Positions 19,595 to 31,976 of a stretch of DNA of 64,000 nt are shown here, one piece after another. The notes below the pieces were generated by a model. That model was not told the origin of the DNA, did no database searches, and saw only the letters and a list, made by a program, of their open reading frames with translations. How positions within the stretch are numbered: the first letter of the stretch is position 1; every line of letters starts with the position of its first letter. The position numbers and the translations under genes were made by a program. Origin of the DNA: Nemophila menziesii (taxonomy: Eukaryota > Streptophyta > Magnoliopsida > Boraginales > Hydrophyllaceae); the NCBI GenBank assembly GCA_029959085.1, contig JARWIR010000062.1, positions 1,116,001 to 1,180,000 on the forward strand. Direction: 5' to 3'.

Positions 19595-20590
19595 TTAAAG
19601 TCCTAGAGGGGGGTGAATATGATACTAATATAATTAATGCCTAATTAAAAATCTTTTGGACAATTATAAGTTTAAAGAAACACTTCTAAGTCAATATATA
19701 TCAAACTCTTACGGGATCATGCAAGAGATAACTAGAGGTTTGATTGAAAAGTAATACGGGCAATCAATATACAATAAGTAAATAGGTAAGGGCTAGAAAG
19801 TACACAACAATGTATAGTGGTTTCGTTATCCCTACTCCACTACCTAAGGTAGCCACCTTAGGATTTTCAAGCTTCTTAACTAAGCTTCCGTGTCACTTTT
19901 AGCAGGGGTGAGAACACAATACCCTTACAACCACTTCGATACCATAAAGCAAACTCTTGTGCTATCACAACACAAGAAAACTGAACATACTCCCTATACT
20001 CACACTCTATTTTAATCTATCTATTACAAAGACTATATCTAAGAGGATATAAACAAGTGTTTGATTGGTTGAAATAACTTAGCTTAGAACTCCTAAAGAG
20101 TAGATATAACTTTAAGCTTCAAAACTCCTATTTAGTGGATTAGCCTTTGAATGCTTCTTGGATTAACTCCTTGATTTAGTGAATACGACAAGTTGAATGA
20201 TCAAGTTTGGATTGATAAACTTTGATAGCTTGAGACCTCTAATGGATGCATAAACTTGTAATAATTGTGTTGGTAAGAGGTGAGTAATTGCACATTAACA
20301 AGCTCCCTTTTATAGACAACATTCTGCCTCTGGCCGGTACATATGCCGGTCCGGTTTGTCTTCTAGTCCAACGACAGAAACCGACGTGGCATGTGACTGT
20401 TGGGTAACGCCTATCTACATCGGCTTGCCGATCCAATTTTGAAAAAAAGGCTTGGAAAAGTATGTTAATTAGTGGAAATATGCAGTTATATTTAGTATAA
20501 AATATGGTAAGTGTAATGCACTATTTCGAGGATATTTAAAACACGATTTGGAAAATATTAAAACAAGATTAAAAGGATGATAGACCAACA
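19595..20590 (-). repeat. Copia LTR, left (3' LTR of a minus-strand element)
   Basis: 996 bp, ending GACCAACA directly before the polypurine tract. It aligns over its first 800 bp with 24660-25457. It contains a CCGGTACATATGCCGGTCCGG palindromic cluster at about 20334-20356. Confidence 0.85.
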
Positions 20591-20605
20591 ATCTCCCCCT
20601 TTTTG
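20591..20605 (-). promoter_or_regulatory. Copia polypurine tract
   Basis: The minus strand reads CATCAAAAAGGGGGAGAT directly before the LTR TG, the classic copia plus-strand primer site. Confidence 0.85.
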
Positions 20606-20939
20606 ATGTTTAACAAATCGAAATACACAAGTTTTCCGGTAAAGAGTTTTTAACAAAAAAAATCTTCAAAAAATGATTTTGGGCAATTTAACCGAGTAAG
20701 AGACCGGTAAATGGAGAACTCATTCATTTTCTATGTTTAGAAAGATTTTTGAAATAACAAGGGATTTAAAAGTTTTTCTTAAAAACATTCAGTAATTAAA
20801 TTCTTTAAAAACTCTCCCTTACTCAAAGCATAGAACAATTGCAAATTTGTGTTCAAAGATACTCTATAAAAAGGTTTGTAAAAATTATAAACGTATATCT
20901 TTGATCTTTCTCTCCCTTTGTCAACAAGAAAAAGAAACA

Positions 20940-21480
20940 AGGGACAATTTTGAATATGATACTAAATTTTAGGGCTAAAAATGCAACCTTTTAAAGTTGA
21001 GGGACCTAAGTGCCATTTTTCAAATTCTAAATAAGATAAATTCACAAATAAGGGGATTGAAAATCATTTTCAACAATAAGTAGGGGTCAAAATGAAATTT
21101 TCCAAAATAAAGGGACTAAAATGCTGTTTTTCGAAGTATATGGACTTAAATGCAAATGTTTGATTTGAAAGATTATGTTGTCCAGTTTATGCACTAGTTT
21201 TATAAAGTTGAGGGACCACAATGCATTTTTTCAAAATGTAAGGTCTAAAATGAATTTTTTCAATATATGGGGACCAAAATACAATTTTTTAAAGTATAGG
21301 GACTAAATTTCAATTTTGCAAAAGATGCATAATTTAAGATAAAGAGCTTTGATGAATACATTTGTTCCTAATAAAAGATAGTATGCAATTTTCAAGAAAT
21401 AAGGAATTTATAATGCAAATGTTCAAAGTAAAAGGACTAAAATGCAATTTTTTCAACTAAGAGAGATCAATTTGCAAAGT
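20940..21480. repeat. Degenerate ~35-45 bp tandem repeats inside the copia element
   Basis: Successive units of the form (A)GGGACTAAAATGCAATTTTTC followed by an AAAATATA-like spacer, heavily diverged, with at least ten recognisable units. They lie just inside the 3' LTR, where plant LTR elements often build tandem repeats. Non-coding. Confidence 0.7.
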
Positions 21481-22099
21481 CACCTACAAGATAAATATAG
21501 AGTTTAGTGACAAGCAATAATAGCATAACACTCGGTAATAGCAAGCTAATACACAATACAAGATAAACACCATTTAGCACCAAAACCTTAACGACATAAT
21601 ACTAGATAAACGATCATCAAATAGAGTTTCAAGCTATTACAAGCTAAATAAAATCAAGTTCATAAACCATTCAAAACAAACACAATTACAACTAAACAAG
21701 AGAGTTCTAATCAATGTAAATAAAGATGCAATAAAAACGAAAAAAGCGAGATAACACCAAAACAACAACAACCGCAACGTAACGATTTTCACGAGGTGCG
21801 CGGCTTCGTGAACGGCGATCCATACAAGACATATCATTATTTAAATCCCTAGATCTCCTTTCCATATCCTCAAACTTTTTTCCACACATTTTATGAAACG
21901 GTTTAGTGTGGCTGATACGAGATACCCTGGAGGCAATATCATTGGTAGGAGTGTTTTGATTGGCTCATTACGGATCAGAGAGGGTGGAATAGGAATATCT
22001 GAAGTAGGAACGGAAGAACTTTTGATACTAGAAATATGTTGAGGATTCCGTAAATTATCGAGAATCATTTTTCAAATGGCTTTATAATCAAACACCCAA

Positions 22100-22845
22100 T
22101 TAGATTGAAGTACTTGGTTTGCGAGAGTTTAGGGTTAAGTTTGAGATTATCTTTAAAAACGATGACAGAGATAAATCATAACGAACATTAACGGTATTGT
22201 TTCGCGCATAATTCCTGACCTTAATCATAATAGCCGGAAAATTTATAGGCTTGGATTTGTAAATGCGATATATAAGGTAAGCTTTATAAGGAGAAATTGT
22301 AGCACCATGTTTTACAGTGAAAAGGCGACCTTGTAAAATGAGTTTATATGCTACTTGAAAATTGGGTGTAAAATTATAGGTTTTCCAAGTGGAGGAAATG
22401 GGTGGAACCATATGGGATTCAATGAAAGACATAACTTGGTTAGTAGTATCATCGTCTAGACTTCCCCAACCAGCACCCTAAAAGTTTTCAAAGCTGAAAT
22501 TTTTAAGTTTGAAAACACGAGCCAACAAAGCTTGATCAATGGTAAAGGTTTTCCCATGGACACTAGAGACAATGTAATTATCATCACAATTATACTCAAA
22601 ATTAGTATAGAACTCAATACAATAGCTAAGAGCAAGAGAAATTTCAATAGAGAGAAAGGTAATGAGACCTTCGGTGAAGAGAACATTGTAGAAGCTAGGA
22701 CCTTGTACAAAAGCAGAGGGATCGATTCTTCTTTCGGGTTTAACTTCAAAAGGTTTAGTGCCTTGAGAAGGAATTGGTTGTTCTTCCTCTTGAGTCCCAA
22801 AAGAGCTAGCTCTCTTCTTTCCTTTTGATGTTGAAGAGTTTTATT
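22100..22845 (-). pseudogene. Extra ORF of the copia element (retroelement-associated, function unknown)
   Basis: A minus-strand frame is open from about 22845 to 22100 with a single internal TAG near 22485. It reads through GKKRASSFGTQEEEQ, then HGKTFTIDQALLARVFKL, then MSFIESHMVPP, and ends after NVRYDLSLSSFLK. A second frame (22456-22854) is longer from its ATG but hydrophobic and meaningless, and I take it as a shadow. The sequence resembles in style the additional proteins encoded near the 3' LTR of some plant retroelements (compare 30253-31586). No enzymatic motif is visible. Confidence 0.5.
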
Positions 22846-23015
22846 TAGATCCATGGGTGAAGCTTCGAGAGAGAGAATAAGATGGGTACTTGAAGGTTTT
22901 TGAGAGAGAGAAGATGAAGGTTGCGTTTTTAGGAGAGAAAGGGGTAAAAACGAAAGGGGTTTTAAGAGTAGTGAGAAGAGAAGAGTAAAAAATTGTTGAT
23001 ATTACGTTACAGATA

Positions 23016-23140
23016 CGTCGACCGGTATGTTGCTGAATAGACCGGTATGCCGTCAGAGAAAATACTAAAGAACCCTCGCACATCGGCAAGCCGGTCTCCT
23101 GACCGGTAAGATGGTCTTTTGACCGGTAAGCCTGTCAAGC
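23016..23140. repeat. GACCGGTA(A/T)G palindrome-like cluster
   Basis: Four copies of GACCGGTA or its relatives (GCCGGTCTCC, GACCGGTAAG, GACCGGTATG) within 125 bp. It lies in the same relative position, between the extra ORF and gag, as the GC-rich palindrome blocks of the Athila-like elements downstream. Confidence 0.5.
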
Positions 23141-23546
23141 TTACAGTTTGGGCACAAAATATAAAATTTTGATTTTTCCGAAATGACCCTGAGCACTCTA
23201 AAATAGTTTAAGAATGTTCCAAAACCCCCATAAATAATTTTTGTTTTAAACATACAATGTAGAGATCAAAGTAGGAGAAAACAAATTTTCGCCAAGAGGT
23301 TCTTACAATTTCTAAAAAAAAAAAGACAAAAAGACACATATAAGGATTAAACAACTTTAACCACTTTAACTATGGAAAGGATAACAATACTTAACACATA
23401 AGTAGAAACAAGTAAACCAACAAATTACGCAAATAATACAAGATAAGGAAAGAAATCACTGGATTTTCCTTTTACTTGATTTGAACGTGGTTTAGGAGAT
23501 CATTTTAATTTCTTGACGCTCATCACCTATAAACATAACAAGAAAT

Positions 23547-23783
23547 TTAAGGTATCAAAGGTGGAGTGGATCCGAGGGTATGATTAGTACTTTTTACGAT
23601 CCATGTCGGTTTTTGCCACGGAGGTATTAATGAGCCAAATTCAAGCTGTTTTTGATAAAAACATGTTGAAACACGATAACCAACTTTTCCGCAGTATGTA
23701 CAAATACTCTTTTTGTGACTAGGAAATTGACGAGAGAATTTTGAACACATTTTTCCCGTTCTTTTGTTTTGCCAAATTTTCAC
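23547..23783 (-). pseudogene. Copia gag zinc-knuckle fragment
   Basis: The minus-strand frame contains CTYCGKVGYRVSTCF. This is the copia nucleocapsid knuckle CX2CX4HX4C with Tyr at the His position, so zinc binding is probably impaired. It lies downstream of the gag N-terminal ORF on the same strand, separated by about 270 bp with stops. Protease, integrase and RT, which should follow, are missing. Confidence 0.65.
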
Positions 23784-24051
23784 TCTAAAATATTTTTTCT
23801 TTAAGAAATCTATTTCAAAAGATTAAAATTTAGATAGGGATGATTTTCAAGAGTTTAAAATGATAGAGCAAGTATCATCCACCTTTTTAAAATCTAAGGT
23901 ATTTTATTTCAAGATATTTTGGTTTTCATCAAAAGGGAGGATACTTTTTTTTGGACATAGAGAGAATACTTTCAAAACAAGATTTTTCATTGTTTCCCAA
24001 AATATCATCTAAAGTAGGACAACAATTTAAACATCTCTTCTGCCCAATTTT

Positions 24052-24603
24052 TTACTCTCCTAACAAAATATTATTTGAGTTGATTTGAAAATCAAGGATA
24101 TCGAGAAGGGATGTGATATACATGTCATCGTGGTAATCATAAGAAAATGACAAATATTTCAGATAAACTTCTACCTCATGGTTTGATTTTGAATCATCAT
24201 CATTTTTTCTTTCATCTTTGTCAATATCAGCAATCCCATATAAGTACTCCAAACGATCCCAAATTTCTTTTGTCGAATCACATTCAAACAACATTATTGT
24301 AAATTTGTCTTCGGATATTCCACACATTAAACTATACATGTCTTTTGAGCTATGGGTGAGTTTGGATTTATCATCATCGGTAAGTTCCTCGTCTTCCTTT
24401 ACCTCTTGAGTTAACACATGAATTCCGGCTTCATTGATTTTCTCTTTGTATGGCACAAATGGACCTTCCATAACACTTCTCCAAACATCGGGATCTTCGA
24501 TTCTCATAAATTCTTCCATTCTACTTCTCCAAGCTAAATAATAAGTGCCTACAAAAAGTGGAGGTCTTGTAGAAGACGACTCTTCCAAAATATTAAATTT
24601 CAT
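24052..24603 (-). pseudogene. Copia gag N-terminal part
   Basis: 183 residues. WRSRMEEFM near residue 27, and SLMCGISEDKFTIMLFECDSTKEIWDRLEYLYG around residues 90-122, match the gag domain of plant copia elements (UBN2-type). It ends in a stop 270 bp before the zinc-knuckle fragment, so the gag is divided. It starts about 40 bp inside the PBS, as expected. Confidence 0.75.
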
Positions 24604-24644
24604 GTCGTCTAATCTGTTAACGATTAAGAAATTACCGAGAGTTA

Positions 24645-24657
24645 GGTTCTGATACCA
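24645..24657 (-). promoter_or_regulatory. Copia primer binding site (initiator Met tRNA)
   Basis: The minus strand reads TGGTATCAGAACC, two bases inside the right LTR. TGGTATCAGAGC is the usual copia PBS for tRNA-iMet. Confidence 0.85.
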
Positions 24658-24659
24658 AT

Positions 24660-25457
24660 TGAAAGTCGTAGAAGAAGGGTGAATAGGATACTAATATAAT
24701 TTATGCCTAATTAAAAATATTTTCGATTATTATAAGTTTAAAGAAAAACTTCTAAGTCAATATATATCAAATTCTTATGGGATCATGCAAGGGATAACTA
24801 GAGGTTTGATATAAAAGTGAAACGAGCAATCAACATACGATAAGTAAAGAGATAAGAGATAGAAAGTACACAACGATGTACAGTGGTTCGGTTATCCCTA
24901 CTCCACTACCTAAGGTAGCCCACCTTAGGATTTTCAAGCTTCTAAACTAAGATTTTGTGTCTCTCTTAATTGGGATGAGAACACAATACCCTTACAACTA
25001 CTTCGATACCACAAATAAAACTCTTGTGCTATCGCAACACAAGGAAACCGGGCATACTCCCTCTACTCACACTCTCTCTTAATCTATCTATTACAAAGAC
25101 TAGATCTAAGAGGATATAAACAAGTATTTTATTGGTTGAAAATAACTTAGATAAGAACTCCTAAAGAGTATATATAACTTTAAGCTTCAAAACTCCTCTT
25201 GAGTGGATTAGACTTTGAATGCTTCTTGGATTAACTCCTTGACTGAGTGGATATGACAAGTTGAATGATCAAGCTTGGATTAATAAACTTTGATAGCTTG
25301 AGAACTATAATGAGTGTATAAACCTGTAATAATTTTGTTGGTAAGAGGTGAGAAATTTCACATCAATAAGTTCCCTTTAATAGACAGTATTCTGCCTCTG
25401 CCAGTAATGCCGGTCTGGTTTGTCTTATAGTCCAACGGCAGAAACCGACGTAGCATG
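24660..25457 (-). repeat. Copia LTR, right (5' LTR), truncated
   Basis: 798 bp aligned to the left LTR, then an abrupt switch at GCATG|TGATGTCTC to another LTR family. The missing part is the U3 end. Confidence 0.85.
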
Positions 25458-27193
25458 TGATGTCTCTATTTTGTGATATAATAATCTAGGTTAAAGAAAT
25501 CATTTTAGGTGTATTTGATTATTTAATTATTGATTTTTATCCGTTATTTGATAATTTCTTATTTCTTGTCTTGATTTGATGATTTATTACTTTTAAAGCA
25601 TATTTGGTTTAATTTGTGTGTTAATGTGAAGCTCTTGAGATTTATGGAATATAATTAGATTCCAAATAAATTCTAATAAGATAAGGAAAGAAGATATTAA
25701 AGGAATCAAGAGATGAAAGTAAGTATAGATAAATTAGGAAAGGAAAAGATGTAGAGTACTGTAGATACGTCCACTAAAGTGAAGATAACTTCAAATACGA
25801 AGCAAATTTGGATGAGAATTTCAACTCAAGATTTTGATCTAGGGTCTTCTAAACACCTATAAATAAACCTTTTTTTATTTTAAACATGTCCTTGATCAAT
25901 TATTAGTCCTTAGTTTGAAGATCATTCAAGAGAAGCAAGTTGACAGTACGTATCTTTATTTAGTTTATTTCTTTTTAGCTTGAACTAAATTTCGCATAGC
26001 TTGGGTTTGGTATATGTATAATCTTTAAATTCTATTTTCTTCTATCTAAGTTTGTTTTGGAAAAACCATTTTAAATTAATCCTAACTTCTTAACCTTTAT
26101 ATTTGTTTTATGTGCTTTAATTTTTTAACCGTAGTTCTTGCTAGTGCACGAGTATAGACTACCCCATTAATAGCAGTTGGATAATCACCCAGAAGGGGTG
26201 TCTAATTTTTTAAACACAACATAAACGTCTATTGTGCGGTAGTGATCCAGAAGGGCTTGTCTAACTAGATAGTCATTAGGGTTTGAGATTTAACCACCGA
26301 TCATTGCGCAGGGTCCCCTTACCCAAGTCCCCTGGTAATTGTCAGGCCGCCACCTAAGTCCACCCAGAAGGGGGTTAGGAGGAATTTAGAATCTTGGATA
26401 CTTACTTTAAGAGCTTTAATCACCCTTATTAACTAGTAGAAAGCTAAAAATAATTTAGTTCATACTAAGAAGAGAAAAGAAAAGAATTATAGAACTAAAG
26501 GTTGAAGGAGACATAATTGATGCACAGCTCCTTCCAGATTTCTCTTCTTGTTGTAAGCTTCTTACTGGCCTTAAGGTTTGCTCAAGGATGATTTTTATAA
26601 TGATAATAGGTTGTATCTATAGTGTATAGGAAGACCTAATCGTTTTCTTGAAGGAGATGGTAAGTGTTGGACTCCTAGCCCAACTCAAATTCGTAGCCCA
26701 AAAACATGGAATCAGCCCCGTTTTTGTTTTGGTCCTAGCAGCTTCAATACTCATATGTTTGACGCGTATGAGTAGTCAAAATTCATCGTCTCGGAAAGAT
26801 CTTTTACTTTTCTCTTGACCGTTTCTCCAGATTCCTCACCGATTTTGAGATATAAGCTGATTTGTGGTCGTAGGTGCTGGAAATCAGATTTAAGATAGCT
26901 TGACATTTTCCATATTTTTAGCTTTTACTTCCTTATCTTCAATTTCCATGTTAATCTTCTTTCCTTTAGCTCTTAGACTTTGACTTGGACTCTAATTAAT
27001 TACCATATATCTCTAAAGCTTCACACTAAATAAATAATTAAACCCAATATGCTCTAAAAATAATAAATAATTAATTCAAGACACAAAATAGGAAAGTGTA
27101 CTAAATCATGCGAAAATCGACCTATATACTAATAAATACGCCTAAAATGATGTCTCCAAGATAGATTAAATCATCACAAATAGGGAGACATCA
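25458..27193. mobile_element. Fold-back of two inverted, truncated Athila-like LTRs
   Basis: The left half (25458 to about 26145) begins TGATGTCTCT and aligns with the reverse complement of the U3 of the LTRs at 46190-47690 (shared CATTTTAGG.TATTT and GCATATT.GGTTTAATT). It has a plus-strand TATA box (TATAAATAA, 25858). The right half (about 26146-27193) aligns with the same LTR in the opposite sense (GGTTGAAGGAGACAT.ATTGATGCACAGCTCC) and ends GGGAGACATCA before a polypurine tract. The two U3 ends are outermost and both U5 ends are missing at the centre. The right half serves as the 3' LTR of element B1. Confidence 0.65.
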
Positions 27194-27206
27194 AGACCCC
27201 CAACTC
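27194..27206 (-). promoter_or_regulatory. Polypurine tract of element B1
   Basis: The minus strand reads GAGTTGGGGGTCT directly before the LTR TGATGTCTCC. Confidence 0.8.
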
Positions 27207-27302
27207 AAAGTTGTATCGTCCTGATACAATAAGAATAAAGAATAGTAGGGTAGTCAAATAAACAAGAAGAAGTAGGAGGAGAATAAGAACATAACACAAT
27301 GA

Positions 27303-27307
27303 ATGAT
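27303..27307. repeat. Target duplication ATGAT, left copy (element A)
   Basis: Repeated at 39957-39961 outside the other LTR. Confidence 0.9.
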
Positions 27308-28799
27308 TGGTGGTCCTTTGTGTGTTCTAAATAAATGCAAATGTAAATCGAACCACAACCGCAAGTGTACGGTTGTCCCAAGTAGTATAACTGATAATAC
27401 AGATTCGTTCCAAGGAAGGAATGGTTGACTGCAATGCTTATCTATTAATGATTGATGCACTTTGTTTGGTTTTGTATTAATTCTAAGTAAATGAAAGACA
27501 AATATTAAAATGCAAATAAAAGGTAAGACGCAAATAAAATGATGTAAAACGTAATATGAGAAGTAGCACTTGAGAACGCAAGGATCCTCTCACTCCTATT
27601 TCTTAACTTATGTTGTTTAAGGGCTAAATTAGTCAATTACAATGGTCGGGATTCTAAATTCCTTATACCCCCGTCAGGGTAAATATGATCCACTATTGGA
27701 TGATTAAGTTTTATTACCTCATTGGCCTTAGGATTAGCTAAGTTCGTCAGAATCAATAGCTTCTATCCTAGATTGAATAAATGGTTCTGTACCTAAACCC
27801 TCCGTCAGGATGATCCAATCGCCACTAATTGGAATAGCCTAGATACTAACACCTGTTCCTAGTTCATGACGCTAAAAACAGTAAACATTCTCAATTTATC
27901 GAAAAGAGTAAAAGCCCTAATTTAGTTTAAGTTAACAGAAACCCAAATTCAACATTCGTTATTTAATAAGATTGGGATTCACCCATTGTTTGTTCTCAAG
28001 CACTATGAAAAGCTTAGCTCATATTAAAATGAAATACGAAATTAAAAATAAAGGAATTCATATTGTTTACAAAATTAAAAGATAAGAAAAACCTAATTTC
28101 CGGAATCGGAATGACTACGAACGGAGATATAGACTCTCTCCAGCTCTTGTAGCTTCTTCTCCTTCCTTCAGTTGCTTCTCTCTGGTGTTTTTAATCTTGC
28201 AGAATGTGAATTGTGTGTAAAATAGAAGTCAAGGGCTGATTTTATAGATGGAAATTCGGACTTGGCCTTAGGCTTTTTATTAAATGAAATATAAAAGGCC
28301 CAAGTCCACTAACTTAGCCCAAAATCCCGTAACTGCTGATATGTCTTCACTAAAACGGTTTTTCCCGATTCGTTAGGACTCCGATTGACCTCATTCCAGT
28401 TGCTAAAGTTCCGTAACTCGATAAGGAATGTTTTCTCTTCAAAGGTCAGCGGCTAAATCATCGCTTAAGCATCTCGAAATCAGAAATCTATGGCCTGGAA
28501 AATGGATTTTCAGCTCTAAAAATAATATCTTCGGGATTTCTTTTCAAGTTTTGACTCTATCTTTTGATCTTTGACTTTCTCCTTGGATTCCTCTTCTAGC
28601 TAACATCTGAAACCTGTAAACTTTGCACTAAAAATACCAATATTACGCGCAAAAGCTTAATAAACTAAAATTACTAGAAATAAAAGAGGAAAATCATATT
28701 ATTGCATATTTAGTCCAAAAGTCTATCAAATTGATTAAATAAACACCAAAAATTGATGTCTCCTAAGGGTCGAAAATAAGAACAATTAAGGAGACATCA
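27308..28799 (-). repeat. Left LTR (3' LTR) of element A
   Basis: 1492 bp, TGGTGGTCC...GGAGACATCA. Compared with the right LTR it lacks 26 bp near 27462 and 43 bp near 27680. The second loss lies between two copies of CCCGTCAGGGT. A minus-strand TATA box (CTATAAAA) is at 28240-28247. The last 48 bp can fold by TGATGTCTCC pairing with GGAGACATCA. Confidence 0.93.
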
Positions 28800-28812
28800 A
28801 GGCCCCCAACTC
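28800..28812 (-). promoter_or_regulatory. Polypurine tract of element A
   Basis: The minus strand reads GAGTTGGGGGCCT directly upstream of the 3' LTR. Confidence 0.85.
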
Positions 28813-30252
28813 AAACCTTTGCCGTCCCGACAAAGCAAACAAAACAAAACAAGGGGTAGAAGTAAACGCAAGAACAAATAGAAGCTAGCAAATAAACCTA
28901 AAGCAATTCTTAAGATAAATCTCATATAGCAAAACTTAAAAAACTAACATACACATACACTAATCATGCAACATCAAACATAAATAATCTCAATCATAAA
29001 ATTAAAGTCGCAATGCTTGAAGGTTACACTTGTACTCATCTCTGTATGATGGCTATAGGGTGGTCATTAATCCTAACTCGCTTTGAACGTTCCACCTAGT
29101 ATATTCCCTATCAACAGAATTATAAATTCACTATGTACTTAAGAATCACGAGGTCTTTATGGTTTTAATAATGGCTTAAGGACGGTATGGATGTATATTT
29201 GGTAAATTTGAAGTGAGCTTTTGGCTCTCTCCTCACTTACCATCAACATGTCCTCGAGCTTGAGTTTACGCTCAAAAATGTTCTCACTCACCCATTTGAC
29301 GCGCTAATGTTGCGTCCCCAATGTCAACCCAACTAAACTAAGATGATTTCCAAAATATTCCACTTTGCCGATTTTTATTCTTTCTTTTTATTTTCTTTTT
29401 CATTTTTTTTTTCGTACAAGATACCCATGACTATCATTTTGATGTGAAAAGTCATGTCTCTTATAATCTTCTTTTTCTCTTTTTTTTTTCTTTCAAATTT
29501 CGGCAAAGGGTTACAAATAATCATATCATCTTTTGTTTTTGTGCCTCAATACAAACACATATAATCCCTTCCCAATGTAATTTCCCAAATGTGGACCCTC
29601 CACCCCAAACTCAAGCTCGAGACAAGTCTCAGGGTTGTGATTCAAGTGCGGGTCATTTGGTCATGCCTAATAATCTAAAGGATAATGGGCTTATATCGTG
29701 GCTACAAAAGAAAAGGCTTAAGGCTCAAACTTGGGCTAAGACGGATAAAATTATAATAAGGGATAGCAAGCTAAAAGGCTTCAAATGGCTAACAAAGAAC
29801 TGCCCCTATCATTTTCCTAAGTACATAGCTTGTCTTTAGTTCATATCTAGGTGGGTTCTCTACTCATTAGGATTTCACGTTCTACACACCAAACATATTC
29901 CTTAAGTACAAGCTTACTTCATTTGCATTGTTCATTAATTTTTCCTATCAATTACCTATGTTCGCATGCAATTGTAAGTGCGTTTTATGCTATTCCCTAA
30001 AGTCCACTATTTACTATCATTGATTCATCAAAAGTATGCTTAAAGGGACATTTAAAATCTTCTATAGTCAAACGCAACTCCGAAAATTATTTTATTGAAA
30101 GCAGATAAAACACATAACACATAAAAACTGGGATGAGGCAACGAACCCCACCCCAAACTCAAAAGTGAGTCGTGTCCCCACGACTCGAAAAGACTCAACG
30201 CAATAAAAATAAACTAAACTAACTAAAACGCGAAAGGGATAGAAAACGTATC
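28813..30252 (-). other. Long 3' untranslated region of element A
   Basis: Non-coding, with many short blocks shared with the corresponding regions of B1 and the 5987 bp units (for example GTGAGCTTTTGGCTCTCTCCTCA and ACCCCAAACTCAAGCTC). Open frames on the plus strand here do not match any domain. Confidence 0.6.
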
Positions 30253-31586
30253 TTAACCAGCGCGAGGCTGGTTATCGGTGTTGCGTCCATGAACTTTCTC
30301 TTGCGTCAGAATACCATAGGTGGCGTGTTGAATTGTGCTCACCCCCATTAACATGTTTCGGAGAAGTTCTAACTCTTTTATAACGTTTCCCAAAGACGCA
30401 ATCATCTTCTCTTGATTCTCTTCTAACACCTTCACTTTTGCTTCCAACTCATTGGTGGTATGCATCTTCTTCTTTGGAGGAGCTCTAGGATTTCTTGTTG
30501 CTTTTAACACCTCATCATGGATATTCTTGATCAAAGTTAAACCCATACTCTCACACACTACAACACGATCAATCTCTGCGTCTTTACGCGGAACCTTTGC
30601 GTCTAAGCACAAAGTAGTGATGGTACAAGGAAATTTGAGATTTTGTTGTGAAGTAGGAATTCTAGCAAATTCCATGATGGTATCATATATCACACGAGCA
30701 ACATCCATGGGTTTTTCCTCAATAATACAGTTAATGAACAAAAGATGCTCCTTCTTCACTTCCGATATGTGTTTAACTCCGAAGAAGGTAGGAATTATGA
30801 AACGTGACCAAATCTTAGCACATGGTAGCAAGTTACTACTATACATCTGTCCAGGATATCTCTCTCCTTCGGGGATTGGGCGGGCCCCATCAACAAGCAC
30901 ATTCCCCCAAAGGGATTCATAATCAAACGAAGGCTCTTTTAGAGATACTTGAAATGGACATATTCCGGAAAACTCGGGTAATTTCAATGATTTACGAATA
31001 AGCTCAACGGAGAAAGGAACTACCTTTTTGCGAATAATAACAGCTTCTTTTGAGAAGGCGATTCCTTCATAAAAATCTCGCACCAAAGTAGGAATATATT
31101 CAAGCTTCCTTTCTCTCAATTCCTTCCAACCCAATTTATCACAAGTAATACCATAATCTTTATAAGCACTAGTCATAATACCTTTAGGAAGATTCATCTC
31201 CTCACCAAAATTCAAAAATTCAATTCTGTCACGAACCTGAGTATCCCATGGAACGAAGACTCGTTTAGGCTTTTGAGCCCAAGCTTTCCTACGCGGAGCT
31301 TTCGGTTGTTGCACTGGTTCTTCGGGAACTTCTTGTTCAGTTTCTTCCTCAATCTCTTCTTCAACTTCTTCCTCACTTTCTTCATCACTCTCATCAATTA
31401 ACCTACTCTTTTTCGGATTAGCCTTGCTTGGATTTTCTTTTCGTTTCGGAGCAATTGGGTTTTGGACAGTCTTTTTGGATCGCGAATCCGGAATCTCAAT
31501 TGCTTGGCCTGGGCTAGCTCCAACATTGTTCCTGTTTCTTGGTTGTTTCTTCGATAGTTACACATGGAATCGGTTTTGTTAGTCAT
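30253..31586 (-). pseudogene. Element A extra ORF after pol (plant retroelement ORF of the putative transposon protein type)
   Basis: The main frame is open from about 31563 to 30253. A short frame with a good ATG begins at 31586 and would join it after a frame change near 31560. The N-terminal part is basic, then very acidic (EEVEEEIEEE). The body carries VRDFYEGIAFSKEAVIIRKK and VPFSVELIRKSLKLP, resembling the domain Pfam lists as a putative plant transposon protein (PF20167, from memory), which occurs in Athila-like elements in the env position. The C terminus is predicted coiled coil (about the last 70 residues). Function unknown. A shorter, decayed relative is seen in B1 at 41409-42103. 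Confidence 0.65.
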
Positions 31587-31976
31587 CTCTTTTCACCCCA
31601 AACTCAAAACTTCAAATAGAGAAAAAGCTAGAGAAAAGCTTTGAAATTTGATGTTTTGAGGCTTAAAACTTGAAGGATTAGGTGGAATATGAGATGGGTT
31701 AAGGTTATTGGAGAGGGATTTTGAAAGAATTTGGTTTAATTTCAAGGTTGGGAAGAGGAAATTTGTGGAGAAAAGATGGATTTTGGTGATGTTTTGGAGA
31801 AGCTATGAGTTGATTGTATGTTTTTGTGATGAAAGAAGGCTTGATTTGATGATTTTATAGCTGTTTGTTGATGATTTTTGGAGTAGGTGGAGGCAAGGAT
31901 TCGGAATATAAGGTTTGGCTAGGAAAAGAGGCAAAAAATTAGGTTTAAGGAACTCAAAACCGCCTCTCGCAACAGC

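Larger units (their letters stand above)
19595..25457 (-). mobile_element. Non-autonomous Ty1/copia element, right LTR truncated
   Basis: Left LTR 19595-20590, PPT 20591-20605, internal region, PBS 24645-24657, right LTR from 24660. The LTR starts (T)(G)AAAGTC.TAG..GGGTGAATA, a form common in plant copia elements; in the left copy the initial TG is TT. Gag pieces are present on the minus strand, but I find no integrase or RT. The right LTR lacks about its last 190 bp because another LTR begins at 25458. The rest of this LTR may lie beyond the window. Confidence 0.85.

Noticed and set aside
22456..22854. 132-codon hydrophobic ORF on the minus strand
   Set aside because: A neighbouring phase gives a coherent, hydrophilic retroelement-like protein with one stop across the same DNA; this one is its shadow.
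29444..29839. 131-codon plus-strand ORF in the 3' region of element A
   Set aside because: It lies in non-coding DNA shared with B1 and the units, where the frame is not kept.
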